Source of the DNA: Effrenium voratum
Taxonomy: Eukaryota > Sar > Dinophyceae > Suessiales > Symbiodiniaceae
Assembly: GCA_963377175.1 (NCBI GenBank)
Contig: CAUJNA010001247.1
Span: 401,606 to 465,605, forward strand
Direction: 5' to 3'
Length of the DNA: 64,000 bases
In this document: in pieces, positions 23,701 to 35,263 of the stretch
How the letters are laid out: each line of letters opens with the position of its first letter
Numbering within the stretch: the first letter of the stretch is position 1
Program-made: the position numbers and the translations under genes
Notes under the pieces: generated by a model
The model's input: only the letters and a program-made list of their open reading frames with translations
Database searches by the model: none
What the model was told of the DNA's origin: nothing

Positions 23701-26700
23701 TCAGAAAGTAGAACCCTGGTGAAGGAATGATGATTGCACTTCAGCAACTTCAGAGTTTTCAACCAATGGCCCAAGGCCCATCTCTGCAATATGGCCATGG
23801 GTCAAAATCCAAATCGTACCCCCAGTGAACATCCGATTCAATCCCCACTAGAATAGACAGAAATGGCTGATGCACCTATCCCAAAAGGGTACCATTTGAC
23901 CCACAGCCATACCTAGCTTGCACTCTGCAAAACACCACGAGAAACTGGCACGACAGAGGCCGGGCCGCCCGATTGCTTTCTTGTCATTGTGCTTCCTCAG
24001 CATGGGAGCTTGCCCCTCGACTGGGACATGCTCCATTGATTCCAAGTTGCAAGCCAATTTTGCCGACCACCTGAAGCACTGCTCAGCTACGCAGGTCAAG
24101 AAACCCTCAAGTTGCCAGGATTAGGAAGAACATGCTCAAGTTGCCAGTCTCGAAGCTGGCCGGCCAAACGTACCATTCAGACACCCCGATTCTTGTGGGA
24201 AATTTGGGTGGGCCCCCATAGGCATTCTCACAGAAACCAAGCCAAAAAACATTCATTTCACAGAGTATGAACTGGTGTAGTCAGCGCCACAATGTAGTGT
24301 GGGTCAAAAATCGTTGCCCAAAATGGAACCCTGGTAAATAAAACATGGACCAAAACCTGCGGTCCCCTGGTAGTTTAATTTTGACCCATACCCATGTAGT
24401 GTGTTTGATCTTGCAAAGTAGGCTTGACCCTCCGCACCCTTTCCTTCTCGCCTCAGTGGCATCTTCTTCCCGGACGTTCGGGTCAAAGTGTCCAGCACCC
24501 AGCGCTTCAAACCGGGTCTCGCGAAAGTCCTCCATGTTCGAACCTGAGCTGCAAACCCTCCCTGTGACATAAGTCTGAAGCAGCTTTGGATCCCAAAGCA
24601 CGTGGGGAAAAAATAAAACATGGGGGGACAAACAAACATGCCGTCCGTGCCAGGACGCCTTTCAACTTTCGCTTGGTTCTGGCAAGAATGGTCTCGAAGG
24701 TTCTCCTGGCTTTGGCAGCTGCGTCATGCCCCGCGATCAGCATCCTGAAGCTATGAAGACAGGTCAGGGAATACTACACTCGTGCACTACAGATTGTACT
24801 TTGTGCACTCTTGCAAACGAGCAGCGGGATCACACTTGCATATCCATCTGGCACAGTGCAACAAACCTGCACTGCTTGCTTTGGTCACGGGAGAGACAGT
24901 AGCGCTTCTTGCACAAAGGCTGGAGTTCCAAGACAAAGCCTGGTATACATGATTCATGTGTCCACGCACGCCCAAATTCAATGCACGAGCGGCTTTCAAC
25001 GACGACTGGCAAGAAATGATCCCCCATTTTCTTGCCGGTGCTCAGGGAATGAGACACGGAATGACACCAGCCATCCAGCTGGCCTTCCATGCCTCCTTCT
25101 CTTGACGCACGGATCGCCAGCTGTCTGAGTGTCTGGCTATCTCCCCGCCTTGTAGGTGTCCGTTGGTGGCAGCCCGCGGCCGCCAGACAGGCGCACCACC
25201 TCCGGCCCCACCTCCGGAGCTCTCGTGGGCGCTTCGGACTTCGTGTTGACCACGGGGTAGACGGGGTAGACTTCAACCAAGGGGTGGCTCATTGCCCAAA
25301 AAAAGAGGGGAGCTACGTCTATCTTGGAGTAGTGGCAAAGTGGAACCCTGGCGGGTGCCGTTTTGCGCAGTTTGTTGGAGACTGCATGTTTGAGTAGTTT
25401 GAGTAGATGTTGCTGTTTGCTTTGAGCGACCAGAGATGCAAGCAACCAGTTTCCAACAGGAGCTTGGGGAATGGCCTTTTCAGGTGGTGGACACGTGGAG
25501 CTGTGGCTTTATATGCTGCTGTGCATCTAGTAGTCAAACATTTCGACATGAAGCTTGCTGAGGTACGTTTTGGAACCGCTGCTCTTTTTTGGAAGGGCAA
25601 TCTGGGAGGGTTGGGTTTCACCTTCGTACTTGAACATACTTATGTCAGTCCTGAAAACATACTTCAATATGTTGTGCCAACATGCCATGAAGAGCAGCAC
25701 TGCAAACGAGCCCGCACCAAAACAACATTGCCGGCTCACGTCCCTACCCAAGAAGATCACTAACGCGCCTAGGTAAACACTAGAGGGGGCGGCCATTCTA
25801 GATCACTTTTGCGCCTAACACAACTGTACAAAGGTGAACTGCACAGTGTCCCAAACTAAGGTACACAAGCGATCCGTTTTCAAGGTGCCAAAGCGAATCA
25901 GATACTTTACGCCCTATCTTCCTGGCAGCGTTTGCCCTTTAGCAGAGTTGCTGCGCTGGTGCAGCATCCCGGTGCCATGTGCAAAGCTACCAGGAGCATA
26001 GAATAGATGCATGGCTAATAAATGATATGGGACGCTGACAAAGAAGCAACAACAAAACCATCCTGCCTCCTCTATTCTTACCTCAGCACCGGCATCATGC
26101 AGCAATGATCATCACAACACGCGACATGCTGTCTTCAAAAACCCAGTCAAGCCAATCCTGCGCGGCACGCTGACTGAACTCCTCCATTTGAAGCTAGTGC
26201 CAAGCGGCCATTGTGAAGTCACAAGCTACGTCAGGGACTAGGTAGGCGCCGGGGTCGCCGATCTCATAGCAAAGCTGCTCTGCCACTGTTCCGAAGCTTA
26301 CCTGGAACGCAAACATTCAAGCTCAAACAACTGAAAAAAAAAAAAAAAAAAAAACTTAGGGGTCATACAAGTTGGCAACGCATATGATGTTCATGGTGGT
26401 TGGCAACGCGTATGATTTTCATGGCGGTTGGCAACGCCTTCAATCAACTTGGTATGACCAGTGAAGCATGGACAAAAACATGCTCTGCGTCCAGAAATTC
26501 GGCATAGCTCCAACAAGAAGAAGGCGGGCAAAGGGCAGGAGCACCAAAAAACTGACTCAATACCAAGCGGCTTTGCCATCCGTACCCGGGGGCTTCGTCA
26601 ATAGAAAGGTGCCTCGCCAAGCTCAAGCAATCCACGGCCGTACCCAGCATTAAACACCAGCAAAGTGCAAACTGTTGAACCTGCTGTAAATTCTTGTCTA

Positions 26701-29700
26701 CGACTCTGTATGATTTGATTCCAGGTCTAGATCATTGGGGCGCCCTCCAGAACATCGCAACAACCAAACACAAGTACCCTGACATGTGTTTTTCTGATGC
26801 AGTCAAAATGCCATCTGGGTAGGCTTCCACCACAGGGTAGCCCATGTTCTCCCACTTGACATCCTGCACGCAGCAAGCTTCTGTAGGCATGCGGCTAAGA
26901 AGCTGAATCTATTGAATTCCACTTTGGAAAACGCAGCGAGTAATCGCGCTGCTGTCACAAGTGACCCGAATCCGTCGAAAGTAATTCTCTAGCTTTGTCA
27001 GGCACTGCCCATTGACGGCAATACTCTTGCAATTGTGTCGAGGTCCTGGTAGTCTGTGAAGAGGCCCCCGGTGCACTGGGCTGAACATTCAATGAGATGG
27101 CCAGCCAGTGTTCCCATGCAAAGGTGGTCATACTGGTTGGGCTGCCAGCCTGAGCAGTCGCTGTATTCAACCTTGCGATGCAGCGAGAAACTGAGCGCGG
27201 ATCCAAACTCATGCATCAGAATGCCCAACGCCAGCGCGCTGTCAACCACACCTTGATATCGCATACATGCGCCATGTCGCACACATGGACAACTTGACCT
27301 TGACACAAACCTGTTGCGTCAATGCTCAATGTTCAGTATTTGTCCAGGGTTGCTTGGACAATAATTGGAAGCGTTGGCACGAAACTGAAGCCGTCATTCG
27401 ACGGAGAGATGCAGCCATGGCACGTCCGGTCACCACCACATCGCAGCCTTCAGCCAGAGCTGCAGCGATTGGTATTGCCCCCAAGTAAGCATTGGCGCTC
27501 GGAATGTCCTTGGCACTTTATGCAACCTTTGGGGGCAGGTCAAATTTATGTGCCGGTCCAACCTGATGCGGTTGCCTGTAGTAGATTTTCTGTTGTCCGG
27601 TCACAAACCTCTCCATCGGAACACAGCCACAAATGAAAGACAAGGAGACCGTGCCCGGATTTCAGGCATGCTGAGTTACTGCTCAAACGGCCTAATCACG
27701 TCCTCTACAAAAAGGAAACATATTTTGACTGATGCCCTCAGTTGCCTCATGAAACACACGTGTTACAGTGCATCAAAAGGCTCACATCGCCAAGCCACTG
27801 CAGCGGGAATCGCCTCGCCTGTGAACATTTCACAAAAGCCACGATCTCCTTGGCAAATTGGCTGCAGCTCCAAACAAAACAAACTAGCTGCCATGAAATG
27901 TTCAAATAAGCCATGAGATTCAGGGGCTGCCTGTGTCAACAGGAAACAACCCTGCATCCAGCAAGTTTGCTGCCGGTGTATAAATGGGGCGGTCGGCAGG
28001 GTTGGGCCTGCAGATTGCCGAGCTTCTAAATTCAGACACCCTGGATGTCACCTCATCGCCCGTGACACAGCCAATTTTCAGCGGTTGGTTCACCTGCCGC
28101 GAAGTGCCAAGAAGGGCAGACCCTACTTTCACAAGCATGGCAATCGGAGATTGGCGTGTGGCTACACAAGAAGTTCCAACATCTCATAAGCACATGCAAA
28201 TCCTGGAATGATACGTGTGTATACATAGATGTGTACATATATATTATATATATATATATACATAAATTTGCTACCCCCCCCGGCATGATCTACCTTTGCA
28301 TGCATAGCAGGCTTGGAATGAACAGCATTCTAGTAGAAATCTACACAAATTTCAACTATGGTTTAATTGGAGTTAATGGGAGTTTGAGTTTTAAGGTGAT
28401 GTCCTGTCCCAGAAGGAGTTGTTCAGTCTTTTAACTAGAATTTAAATAGAACTTAAAAGGGAAGAACTCTAGCAGAATGTGTTAGATTTAATTAGAATTC
28501 AGATTGCAGCTCCTGTTTAAAGATGACTTCAAATTCAAAGGAGAGGTCCTTTCCTAGGAGGGTGGTTCATGGCTGTTCAATGAGAGTTGAAATAGAATTT
28601 AGCAAGGAACGAATTCCAGTAGAATTGCTGGAGATGTTTCAAACAACCTTTCCCAATGGCTTGCTTTGCAAAGCGGTCTAGTAGAAATTCTAGCTTCAAT
28701 CACAATGTAGCTAGGATGTCCTTTTTAGGAAGAACGTCAATGTGGTTTTAGATAGACATATTGTTTCAAATTAGAGCTCAATGGGATTTCCTTTCCAATG
28801 AGGATGGTCCAATCTTTCAATCATAATTTGCAACGGAAGTAATAAGGACATAATTTTATTAGAATGGTTACTTTCAATTTTAACTTCAGTATGACTTCTT
28901 TTTTAACAGAATTTCAATTAGAATTTGAATAGAATTATTATTCAACTTTGAAGGGGGTGTCCTTTCCCAGAAGGACTTGTTAAATCTTGTAATTATAAGT
29001 ATAGAAAGAAATTAACACGGAAGAAATGCCAGCAGAATCGGTAGCTTCAATTATGATTTAAATAGGATTCCGAAATGACCACCAAAACGGGATCTGCGAT
29101 ATGACACTCATCTACTCAAATCATGTTCTCTAAGTGCTTACTTTTTGGGGACCTTACAGCATTTTACCGACTCGAGGCTTTAAAATGCTGTAGGGTGCCA
29201 AAAACCAATCCTTCAAAGACCAAACAGCTCCCAACGTGCTGGAAGTTCAATCAAGAAACAGTCTTGGAGCTCTTGGGATATCTGAAATTACTCTTCTTGG
29301 GACCTTACAGCATTTTTTTGCACTTCCAGACCTCAACATGCTGTAAGGTACCAAAAAAAAAAAACACATCTTTTCACGGTGTTTTTTGTACCTCCTGGCA
29401 TTTTGAAGCCTGGAAGTGCCACCATGCTGCAAGGTCCCAAAAAACCAATTCCTGGCATCCCAAAAGCAACAAGACCCAGAATGACTGTTCTCAAACTTGG
29501 GTTGTCCGAAGAAATAAAGATGTATCATGGGGGGTTGCCGTATATACGTGTGTATACCTATGTCGAGCTGGGTCAGCCTGCAAGTGAATATTGCAGGATA
29601 TTCTTGCCAAGTTGTTGCTCAAAGGCCTTGGCACAAGCCATCTGCAGCATGTCTCGGCAGCCCAGCGGGTTCATGCCCCCCGCATTGACCACCACCTGGC

Positions 29701-30254
29701 CGAAACGTCGAAACGTCTCGTTTCGCCGACTCAAACGCCACTGGCCTTGATGCCCTTCTTCTTCAGGGCCTATGCCGCGGAAAAAAAAAGGAGCTCGAAA
29801 GAAGAAAAATAAACGCTTGTGCAGTTCTCTGAGACCAGCGGCGTGAGCATGCCTCCCGACCATGAAAAGGATGTCCCGGGCGAAGCCAGCTTTGGGATCC
29901 TGGAGCTTGGCTCGAGGTGAGAGTCACAGGCCGCAGCTCCCATTCGAAAATTTGTCTCCTTGGCTCTCTGCCTGGCCATGATTGCCATGGTCGTCTCAGC
30001 TAGATAGTCGCCCATGAGATAGTGCACGTCCCCTTTCTCAATAAGCCTGGCATGTGCAAGAATGGGCATCGGGCTGGCGAGCATGGAGGCTCAAGACATC
30101 TGAATTTGTAAAACTTTGACTGCAACACTGTCCCGGGATCCAATCAGCATCACCCCACATAGCCTTGGCCAGAATGATTCACTCTGCTGGCTATCGCAAA
30201 CAAGCGAGCTCAGATGCTGGCACTGTAACCGCCAATCCGCACGGCATCCCGCAT
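20800..30254 (-). CDS. AtuA-family (DUF1446) protein, at least 26 micro-exons
   Basis: AtuA proteins are needed for acyclic terpene use in Pseudomonas; eukaryotic roles are unclear. Exons: 30254-30222 (Met, VRIGGYS), 30163-30129, 30046-29959 ([19 protein letters not shown]), 29899-~29861, 29769-29746, 29695-~29608 ([13 protein letters not shown]), 28093-28052 ([10 protein letters not shown]), 27951-27931, 27818-27805, 27508-27424 ([15 protein letters not shown]), 27251-27204, 27149-27046 ([14 protein letters not shown]), 26863-26812, 26612-26572, 26301-26209 ([14 protein letters not shown]), 25211-25149 ([11 protein letters not shown]), 24744-24659, 24543-24493, 23546-23500, 23087-22976, then the C-terminal domain 21542-21481 (ARSGDKG), 21426-21397, 21346-21313 ([11 protein letters not shown]), 21260-21188, 20998-20970 (GAMNFVME) and 20922-20800 ([18 protein letters not shown], stop TGA). 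Phases agree at nearly every junction. Small exons near 25.1 kb and between 23.5 and 21.5 kb may be missing. Confidence 0.92.
21985..22245. repeat. Degenerate telomere-like TTTAGGG repeats, interstitial
   Basis: About 260 bp of irregular units on the plus strand: GGTTTAGGG, GCTTAGGG, GGGTTTAAGGG and similar. TTTAGGG is the telomere repeat reported for dinoflagellates. The array lies in a long AtuA intron. Confidence 0.7.
22326..22560. repeat. Polypurine (GA-rich) tract
   Basis: Mostly A and G on the plus strand, with AGAGAGAAAGAGAAAGGG-type units. Intronic in the AtuA gene; polypyrimidine in the transcript. Confidence 0.9.
22703..22810. mobile_element. MITE family A copy, intronic
   Basis: Left TGGGTATGGGTCAACATTAA, right CCTATTTTGACCCACAGCCA. 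It shares the variant core GGCAAGCCATGTTGGGGTTA with the copy at 30555-30660. Confidence 0.8.
22830..22950. mobile_element. MITE family B copy, intronic
   Basis: Left TGGCTATGGGTCAAAATCCA, right GTGTTGACCCACGGCCATG. The core AATGAACATCCCAATCCCCA plus GGATAGACTAAAATGGGTGG defines family B. Confidence 0.8.
23105..23215. mobile_element. MITE family A copy, intronic
   Basis: Begins CACATGGCTGTGGGTCAAAA and ends TTTTGACCCGCACCCACATG; the terminal CATG is shared by both ends. Full family A core. Confidence 0.85.
23607..23716. mobile_element. MITE family C, copy 2, intronic
   Basis: CCACTTGTTGACTACCCCGA with GACTTAAACCCAGGGG and its inverse CCTGGGTTTAAGTC, then CGTCAGAAAGTAGAACCCTG. Sister of 1552-1649. 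Partial relatives lie near 8790-8850 and 25300-25352. Confidence 0.8.
23790..23910. mobile_element. MITE family B copy, intronic
   Basis: Left ATGGCCATGGGTCAAAATCC, core CAGTGAACATCCGATTCAAT, right CCATTTGACCCACAGCCATA. Confidence 0.8.
24296..24397. mobile_element. MITE family A copy, intronic
   Basis: Left GTAGTGTGGGTCAAAAATCG, right TTTTGACCCATACCCATGTA. The flanking ATGTAGTGTG occurs on both sides, which may be a target-site duplication. Confidence 0.8.
26334..26354. repeat. Poly(A) run, 21 bases
   Basis: Uninterrupted A run just upstream (minus sense: downstream) of short tandem repeats, in an AtuA intron. Confidence 0.95.
26371..26436. repeat. 28-bp tandem repeat, about 2.5 copies
   Basis: GTTGGCAACGC(A/G)TATGAT followed by (G/T)TTCATGGYG recurs. 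It lies wholly within the AtuA intron between the exons at 26612-26572 and 26301-26209. Confidence 0.85.
28360..29090. repeat. AT-rich island with degenerate repeats, intronic
   Basis: Composition drops sharply to AT-rich. A loose unit with GATGTCCTTTCCCAGAAGGA and TAGAATTTAAATAGAATT elements returns at irregular spacing (about 28400, 28545, 28720, 28790 and 28960). It sits in the long AtuA intron between exons at 29.6 and 28.1 kb. A related island lies at 36000-36840. Confidence 0.65.
29142..29446. repeat. Three related hairpin-forming repeats
   Basis: Stem-loops at 29142-29204, 29297-29354 and 29382-29446 share the arms GGGACCTTACAGCAT and ATGCTGTAAGGT(A/C)CC with different loops. Arms are 17 to 25 bp with few mismatches. 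All lie in the same AtuA intron. Confidence 0.8.
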
Positions 30255-30554
30255 AGCTATAATTGTATGCAAACAAGTAAGTCGCACAAGGCGGCATGAA
30301 GGGTCTGGCAAGCTCAGTACATGTTTGAAACATGTGTTCTCATTCTTTACACTGCTTGAGCCAACGGCCATTTGGATCATCAGTAGCTGAAACTCGCTTC
30401 CGGCGCTCGCGTGCGGCTCGGAAATGAGGCCCGAACCAATGCGCCAAGCCATGGGCCGGCCGACATTCGGGTTGGACTTGATGACATCGGTTTCCCCCCC
30501 GCTTGCCAGAGTCCCCCTGTGATTTCCTCTGGATGAAAGTGGTTTCTACAGCCA

Positions 30555-30660
30555 ACACGTTATGGGTCAACATTAAACTAGGGACCGCAGGTTTTAGTCC
30601 ACGTTTCCATTTACCAGGGCAAGCCATGTTGGGGTTATCCTATTTTTGACCCACCTCCAC
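30555..30660. mobile_element. MITE family A copy
   Basis: Left GTTATGGGTCAACATTAAAC, right CCTATTTTTGACCCACCTCC. Lies about 300 bp upstream of the AtuA start, within its likely 5' region. Confidence 0.8.
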
Positions 30661-31266
30661 ATGAAGCAAAAAATATAGACAAGACATATTCCATCTCACA
30701 GTTGAGCCGGGCGCAAGGCAACAACTCCACAGTGACCCTGCCTGCCCCGTCCTTGCCATCCAGTCTGCTGGCCTGGCAGGATGGGAGTCTCCAATCTGCG
30801 AGCTGAGTGCGAGCCGAGAGCCTGGGCATTGCGGCCCCATTCCCCTCTTGAGCCACCTGCACAAAGCCGCAACTTCCCGATGCTTCGGGCACTCCTCAAA
30901 CCTGAAGCAGTCTACTCCGAGGTGAAAACAAAGCCTACTGGCGCGTGCAGCGGCAGCCGCACGCTTGTTTTTTCAGCACTTTGGTCCGATGGACAATGCA
31001 ACAATGTTCCACTACCTCCCGAAGTTTGCTGCTTGACTTCCTGCAACCTTCTGTGTTCAATGAATAGCTGCTGTTAGTGTTAAACTTGAAGACTGGCTTA
31101 AGCAGCAACGTGCGAACACGGAAAACTGCGCAGACCTGGTCCACTGCGTCGCGTGCTCACACGACGGAATATGTTATCTCGTGTTAGTCTGCATGGGCCA
31201 TGCAAATCATGCCTCTTACTCGCTTTATAACCCAGCAACAGTTCAGATTGTGCAGCATGCGGGTGC

Positions 31267-31365
31267 CTGAGCACAAACTCGAAACTAACTTCATCGCTTT
31301 GTCGGCGATGGCATGCCCGATGTCCGCTGGATTGCCATCTGAGTTCATCTGTGAGCTGGATTTGC
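31267..31365 (-). other. Exon-like segment, product unknown
   Basis: Acceptor CTTGAG|GCA, 32 codons open including NPADIGHAIADKAMKLVSSL, then donor CTCAG|GCACC (GC type). Splice signals match the recognised genes. No family recognised. Confidence 0.4.
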
Positions 31366-32106
31366 CTCAAGTGCAACGCAGCAGGCGGGCAGCCGGCTGG
31401 ATCACATAAAGTGCACCGCGATTTAGGTGCAGAGAGGGTCGCCTAAGACGCATCCTCGGTGGCACTTGGAATGGGACACCTTTTGAACAGAGCATATTTC
31501 ACCTCTGTGCCACGACATGTGAGACAGAGCTGTGCCCTTGGCCAAATTCTTATGCGGGCCTTCATGGTGTCATTCTTGGCAGGGGCCAAGGGCAGCAGCG
31601 AATGGCCAGAAAATATATGTGGGAAGCTTCAAATGATAGTCACCGCTTTGTGGCTTTGTGCCCGCGGGCATCTGTCACACGTGATGTCTTCACACCGATG
31701 CCCGCGTCCACGCCGTCAGCTAAAGACCATGCCTATCCGCTTGTCTATGCCAAGACAAAGCATCTGGTGGGCTAGGGAGCGATTTCTCCCTCATTATGGC
31801 CTGCTCATCACGAGCGCGTGGCACTCGATTCACGCCTGAATTTCCCTGAAGGGGGGCTCTGTTCCGTCTGGTCTTTGGGTCGTCCCCCCCCCCCGGTGGC
31901 AAATGCGACTCCAAGATGGTCCAAGGATTCACCTTGCGGCCCGCATGGGGCTGCTGGTGGCAATTTGGCACCTCCCAATCCCAAAAGCAGCGTGAATTGC
32001 ATGTCAATCTTTGGGAGGGGCCAAGATTATACTGTCAGGTATATGACTCCGTTCACTTTCACTTCATGTCAACCGCCATCAGTCTTGCGCCCGCAAAGGA
32101 CCTCAC

Positions 32107-32172
32107 CTGAGCTTAGTGCAAAGATCACAGTTTTGTCAGTGGCATGAGCTGCCAGCTTCGCAATCTTCGGAC
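32107..32172 (-). other. Exon-like segment, product unknown
   Basis: Acceptor GCCAG|GTC, 21 codons (PKIAKLAAHATDKTVIFALS), donor CTCAG|GTGAGG. The TVIFALS block recalls malic enzymes (IxFALSNP), but the NP is missing and no other malic-enzyme exon was seen, so I do not name it. Confidence 0.4.
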
Positions 32173-33480
32173 CTGGCAGAATGCATCCAGCGACGAGAAA
32201 CACAGCGCGGGAGCGTGGGCCAATGTGACTGTTCGCGGCAGTTGGGTGCAAAATGCTGCCCAGCCATGGTGCCACAACAAACCTGCAACTCGCAAGTGCC
32301 GCACCTGCTCAAAAACTCGAGTCGAACAGCCATCCATCAGGCGACGGCATGCCTGGAACAGGGAGAACCTAAATTTATTCGAATGTCTTCTTGCAGCTTG
32401 GGTCGCAGCCAAATGAATAGGCATCTTCTGCGCATACTGGGAACGACCTGCCGGACTCTCTGACACAGGCAGCTCGAGTGAGCATGCTTCTCAGCATTGA
32501 ATGTTCATGATCAACAAACAAAGAATAGAACAAGCTCATGTCCATGCGCCTTTCCAGCAGCTCGAGAGCCTCCATAGACACTTGCAGCGGATCCAAGGAG
32601 TGAGTCACCTCAGGACATCCGACATAACTTTTGCACGAGCGCATAGGCTAGCGGCGTTCATCCACTCGTCTGGCTGCTTGGCCTCTTGAAACCAACGAAA
32701 CGCCGGAGAAAAGACGAACCGCCTACCGAAAAAGCCAGCTGCTTGAACAGCTTCCTACCAACACTCCTGCCTCGATATCGTCCCAGTGCTTCTTTTCATG
32801 CTGATCCCCGGCCTCCACGCCGCGGAAGTAGAGCTCGCTTCTCCAGCTCGGATTTTGCCGCGGCAGCAACCTAAGTGCTGGTTGATCAGGTCCGAGGACT
32901 ACATAGGATGACCATCGGTTGGGAAACCACAAAAACAAAGGTTTGATACTTCCTACATGGGAAAAGAAGATCTCGCGGTCAAAACCAGGGACCCGGAAAA
33001 TGGAAATTGGTCAACCCCCAAGTACCACAGCTGGTTTTGCCTGGTTTCGCTCTCGCAGTGAAGATACACTCGAGAACTTGCCTCCCAGCGCTCAGGTCGA
33101 TGGATTGGCGGCCTCCAAATGCTATGCTGCAACCATGGCACTCACACTCACACAAACACAAACACGCCAACATCCAGTGACAATTCGCCAAGATCATGTG
33201 ATGGCAGTTTGCAGTGGTGGCTTGATTAATTCTCTTACAAATTCGATGGTTGAACTACTGACTGTTGAGACCCGCCAGCTTGGGAAACAAGGGTTAAACC
33301 TGGAACAAATCAGGCCAGGCCCACGATAACCCAAAGCGGTGTCTCCGATCGTGCAAGGAGTCTCTGTATCCTGGCACGGAGCAGCGGTGGCCGAAATTGC
33401 CAAACCCATTCGCGCAAGGATGAAAACGACTGGCCGCAGTGACACCGAAGCAAATGAGTGCTACAATTCGGGCAGGATGA

Positions 33481-33660
33481 CAGAGTAGAACCTCGGCAAA
33501 ACATCGCATTGCTCAACCACCATGTGAAGGGCGTGCAGGACTTTTTGTTGCCAGGTGGCTGGTAGCAAAACCTGAGAAAGCCTTCGAAGAAGCAAAGGGC
33601 TAATGATAGGCTTTGCCTGAGAGCAAATGTTACACGACATTGCCAGAAAGCAGCGCATTT
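33481..33660 (-). other. Open segment ending in a stop, product unknown
   Basis: About 55 codons with protein-like composition (LHALHMVVEQCDVLPRFYSV) run to a TAG after LPEL. It could be a last exon; an AG|G acceptor is available at TTTCTCAG|GTT. No family recognised. Confidence 0.3.
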
Positions 33661-33861
33661 AGCCAAGCGTCTTTAGTCTAAAGTGACCGATCCGCAGAGT
33701 AAAGAGTCCAATGCAGGTTGCCTGAGGGCTTATTGTCGCACATGAGCAATGGCCTACGGAACAAGGCGCACCTGATAGACGCTGATGGCATTCTGAGGAA
33801 CTTTGGCAGCAAATGCCTGCAAGCTGGGGGAACTCTCTCACGCCTTCGACTGGACTTTGTG

Positions 33862-33965
33862 GGGGTCAAAAAATTAAACCACCAGACAGGACCGCAGGTT
33901 TTTTTCGCCCTCTTTTCCATTTGTCAAAATCAAAACTTGGGTTGACCTGTTCTGACCCACCATGG
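33862..33965. mobile_element. MITE family A copy, diverged
   Basis: Left GTGGGGGTCAAAAAATTAAA, right GACCTGTTCTGACCCACCAT; core GGACCGCAGGTTTTTTTC. Confidence 0.7.
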
Positions 33966-34551
33966 CCTTCAGCAAGTGTATGTAGGCATCAAAAGCAATG
34001 ACTCCCTGCTCCGCGAAGGTCGCCTCGATTCGTATTGACAACTGTTCACTTGCTCACTTGCCGACCAACCCACACAACCAAGCAAGCAACCAGCTTGGTA
34101 CAGTCTAGGAAAAAAAACGGAGAAACGAAAATACTTGCCAAGTTGTTTTGGAAGCATTCAGGCAACAAGCCACGCTTGACTAACAAGCGCAAGACCGGAC
34201 ACGTCTTTGAGCACCGGCAAACGCGAGCCTCGAGATGGCTCCGCACTTGAAGGAAGACTTTGCGGAAGGCCTCACAGTGCAAGTGCCCAAGCCCCTTGAG
34301 CCTAGGTTTCGGTGGCCTCCTGTCTCTTCTTGAAGCGCCTAAACCTGATGCCAAGCAAGCCGCAAGGAATGAGGGGCGTGGAAAGGATTTGCCGCCCCCC
34401 CCCCCCCCCCACAAATCAGGGGCTGATGCTGGGTGGGATTCTCGATGCAAGTCAAGTCGAGATACACCTGCAAAAGCCCATGCAAACAAATCATGAACAA
34501 TAAATCGCAAGGCAAGGATGCTGGCAAGAAAAGCAGGCTCCCTCATGTAAC

Positions 34552-34630
34552 CTGATTCCTCTTGCAGGCCCACACTCTTCCGTGTAAGGTGCTCCATTGA
34601 AGCCTCATTCTCCTTGGACTTTCCATCAGC
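34552..34630 (-). other. Exon-like charged segment, product unknown
   Basis: Acceptor CAG|GCTGATGG, 26 codons (ADGKSKENEASMEHLTRK and on), donor TCAG|GTTAC. Linker-like, no motif. Confidence 0.35.
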
Positions 34631-35263
34631 CTGACAAACACAAAACTCAAAAATGTATGCCGCAGCTCGACAAAAAGTTTGGTTCCAAAGCGGTATTGCG
34701 CCACTCAATATTACACAGAAGATGCAGCTGACCCACCTATTCAAACGGAACATTGATCGCTTCGGACGCTTGGCCATCAACCCAGATTGAGCAGCCGATG
34801 CCGAGCGATACAAGAGTAGTCTTACTCCCCAACAAGACAAAACGTTGCCTCCACTGTCGAAAGGTTGTTTGTAAGGCCCTTTCTCTGGGCATGTGGATGT
34901 ATGGCTCGGCTAGAGCGACCCCACCTCAAAGCTTCCCAACAGAGTGAACTGCGTAGAGGAGAACTTGTGAACCTGGACAGCTGCACGTGCTCAGTCATAT
35001 GAGTGCAGGTTTATCTTTCGAAAGATTGCTCTTCAAAGGCTCACGCCTGAACTTGGCCGACCAACTTCCAGGTATCCTGATGGCAGGTCCGGCGGCATGT
35101 TGCCCAATCGACAACAAAGCTCCTTCCGAAGCAACCGGCTGACAATGGCATACGGTGCAACATCTTTCCTGCAGGTTGTAATGGGTGCCAGTCACACCAT
35201 GACCCAATTCGCAGAAATTATTCTGTGAATCCAAACTCTGAATGAAGCCAAGCAAACACGCTC

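Noticed and set aside
26998..27306. 102-codon single frame containing AtuA-like sequence
   Set aside because: It joins parts of two AtuA exons through an intron; the family match is continuous only after removing 27203-27150.
32107..32172. Malic enzyme exon
   Set aside because: TVIFALS resembles the family motif, but the following NP is missing and no other malic-enzyme motif was found nearby.
34046..34840. 264-codon minus-strand frame
   Set aside because: It runs through a poly-G/poly-C tract and two candidate splice sites with no consistent motif; likely chance, apart from the exon-like piece at 34552-34630.
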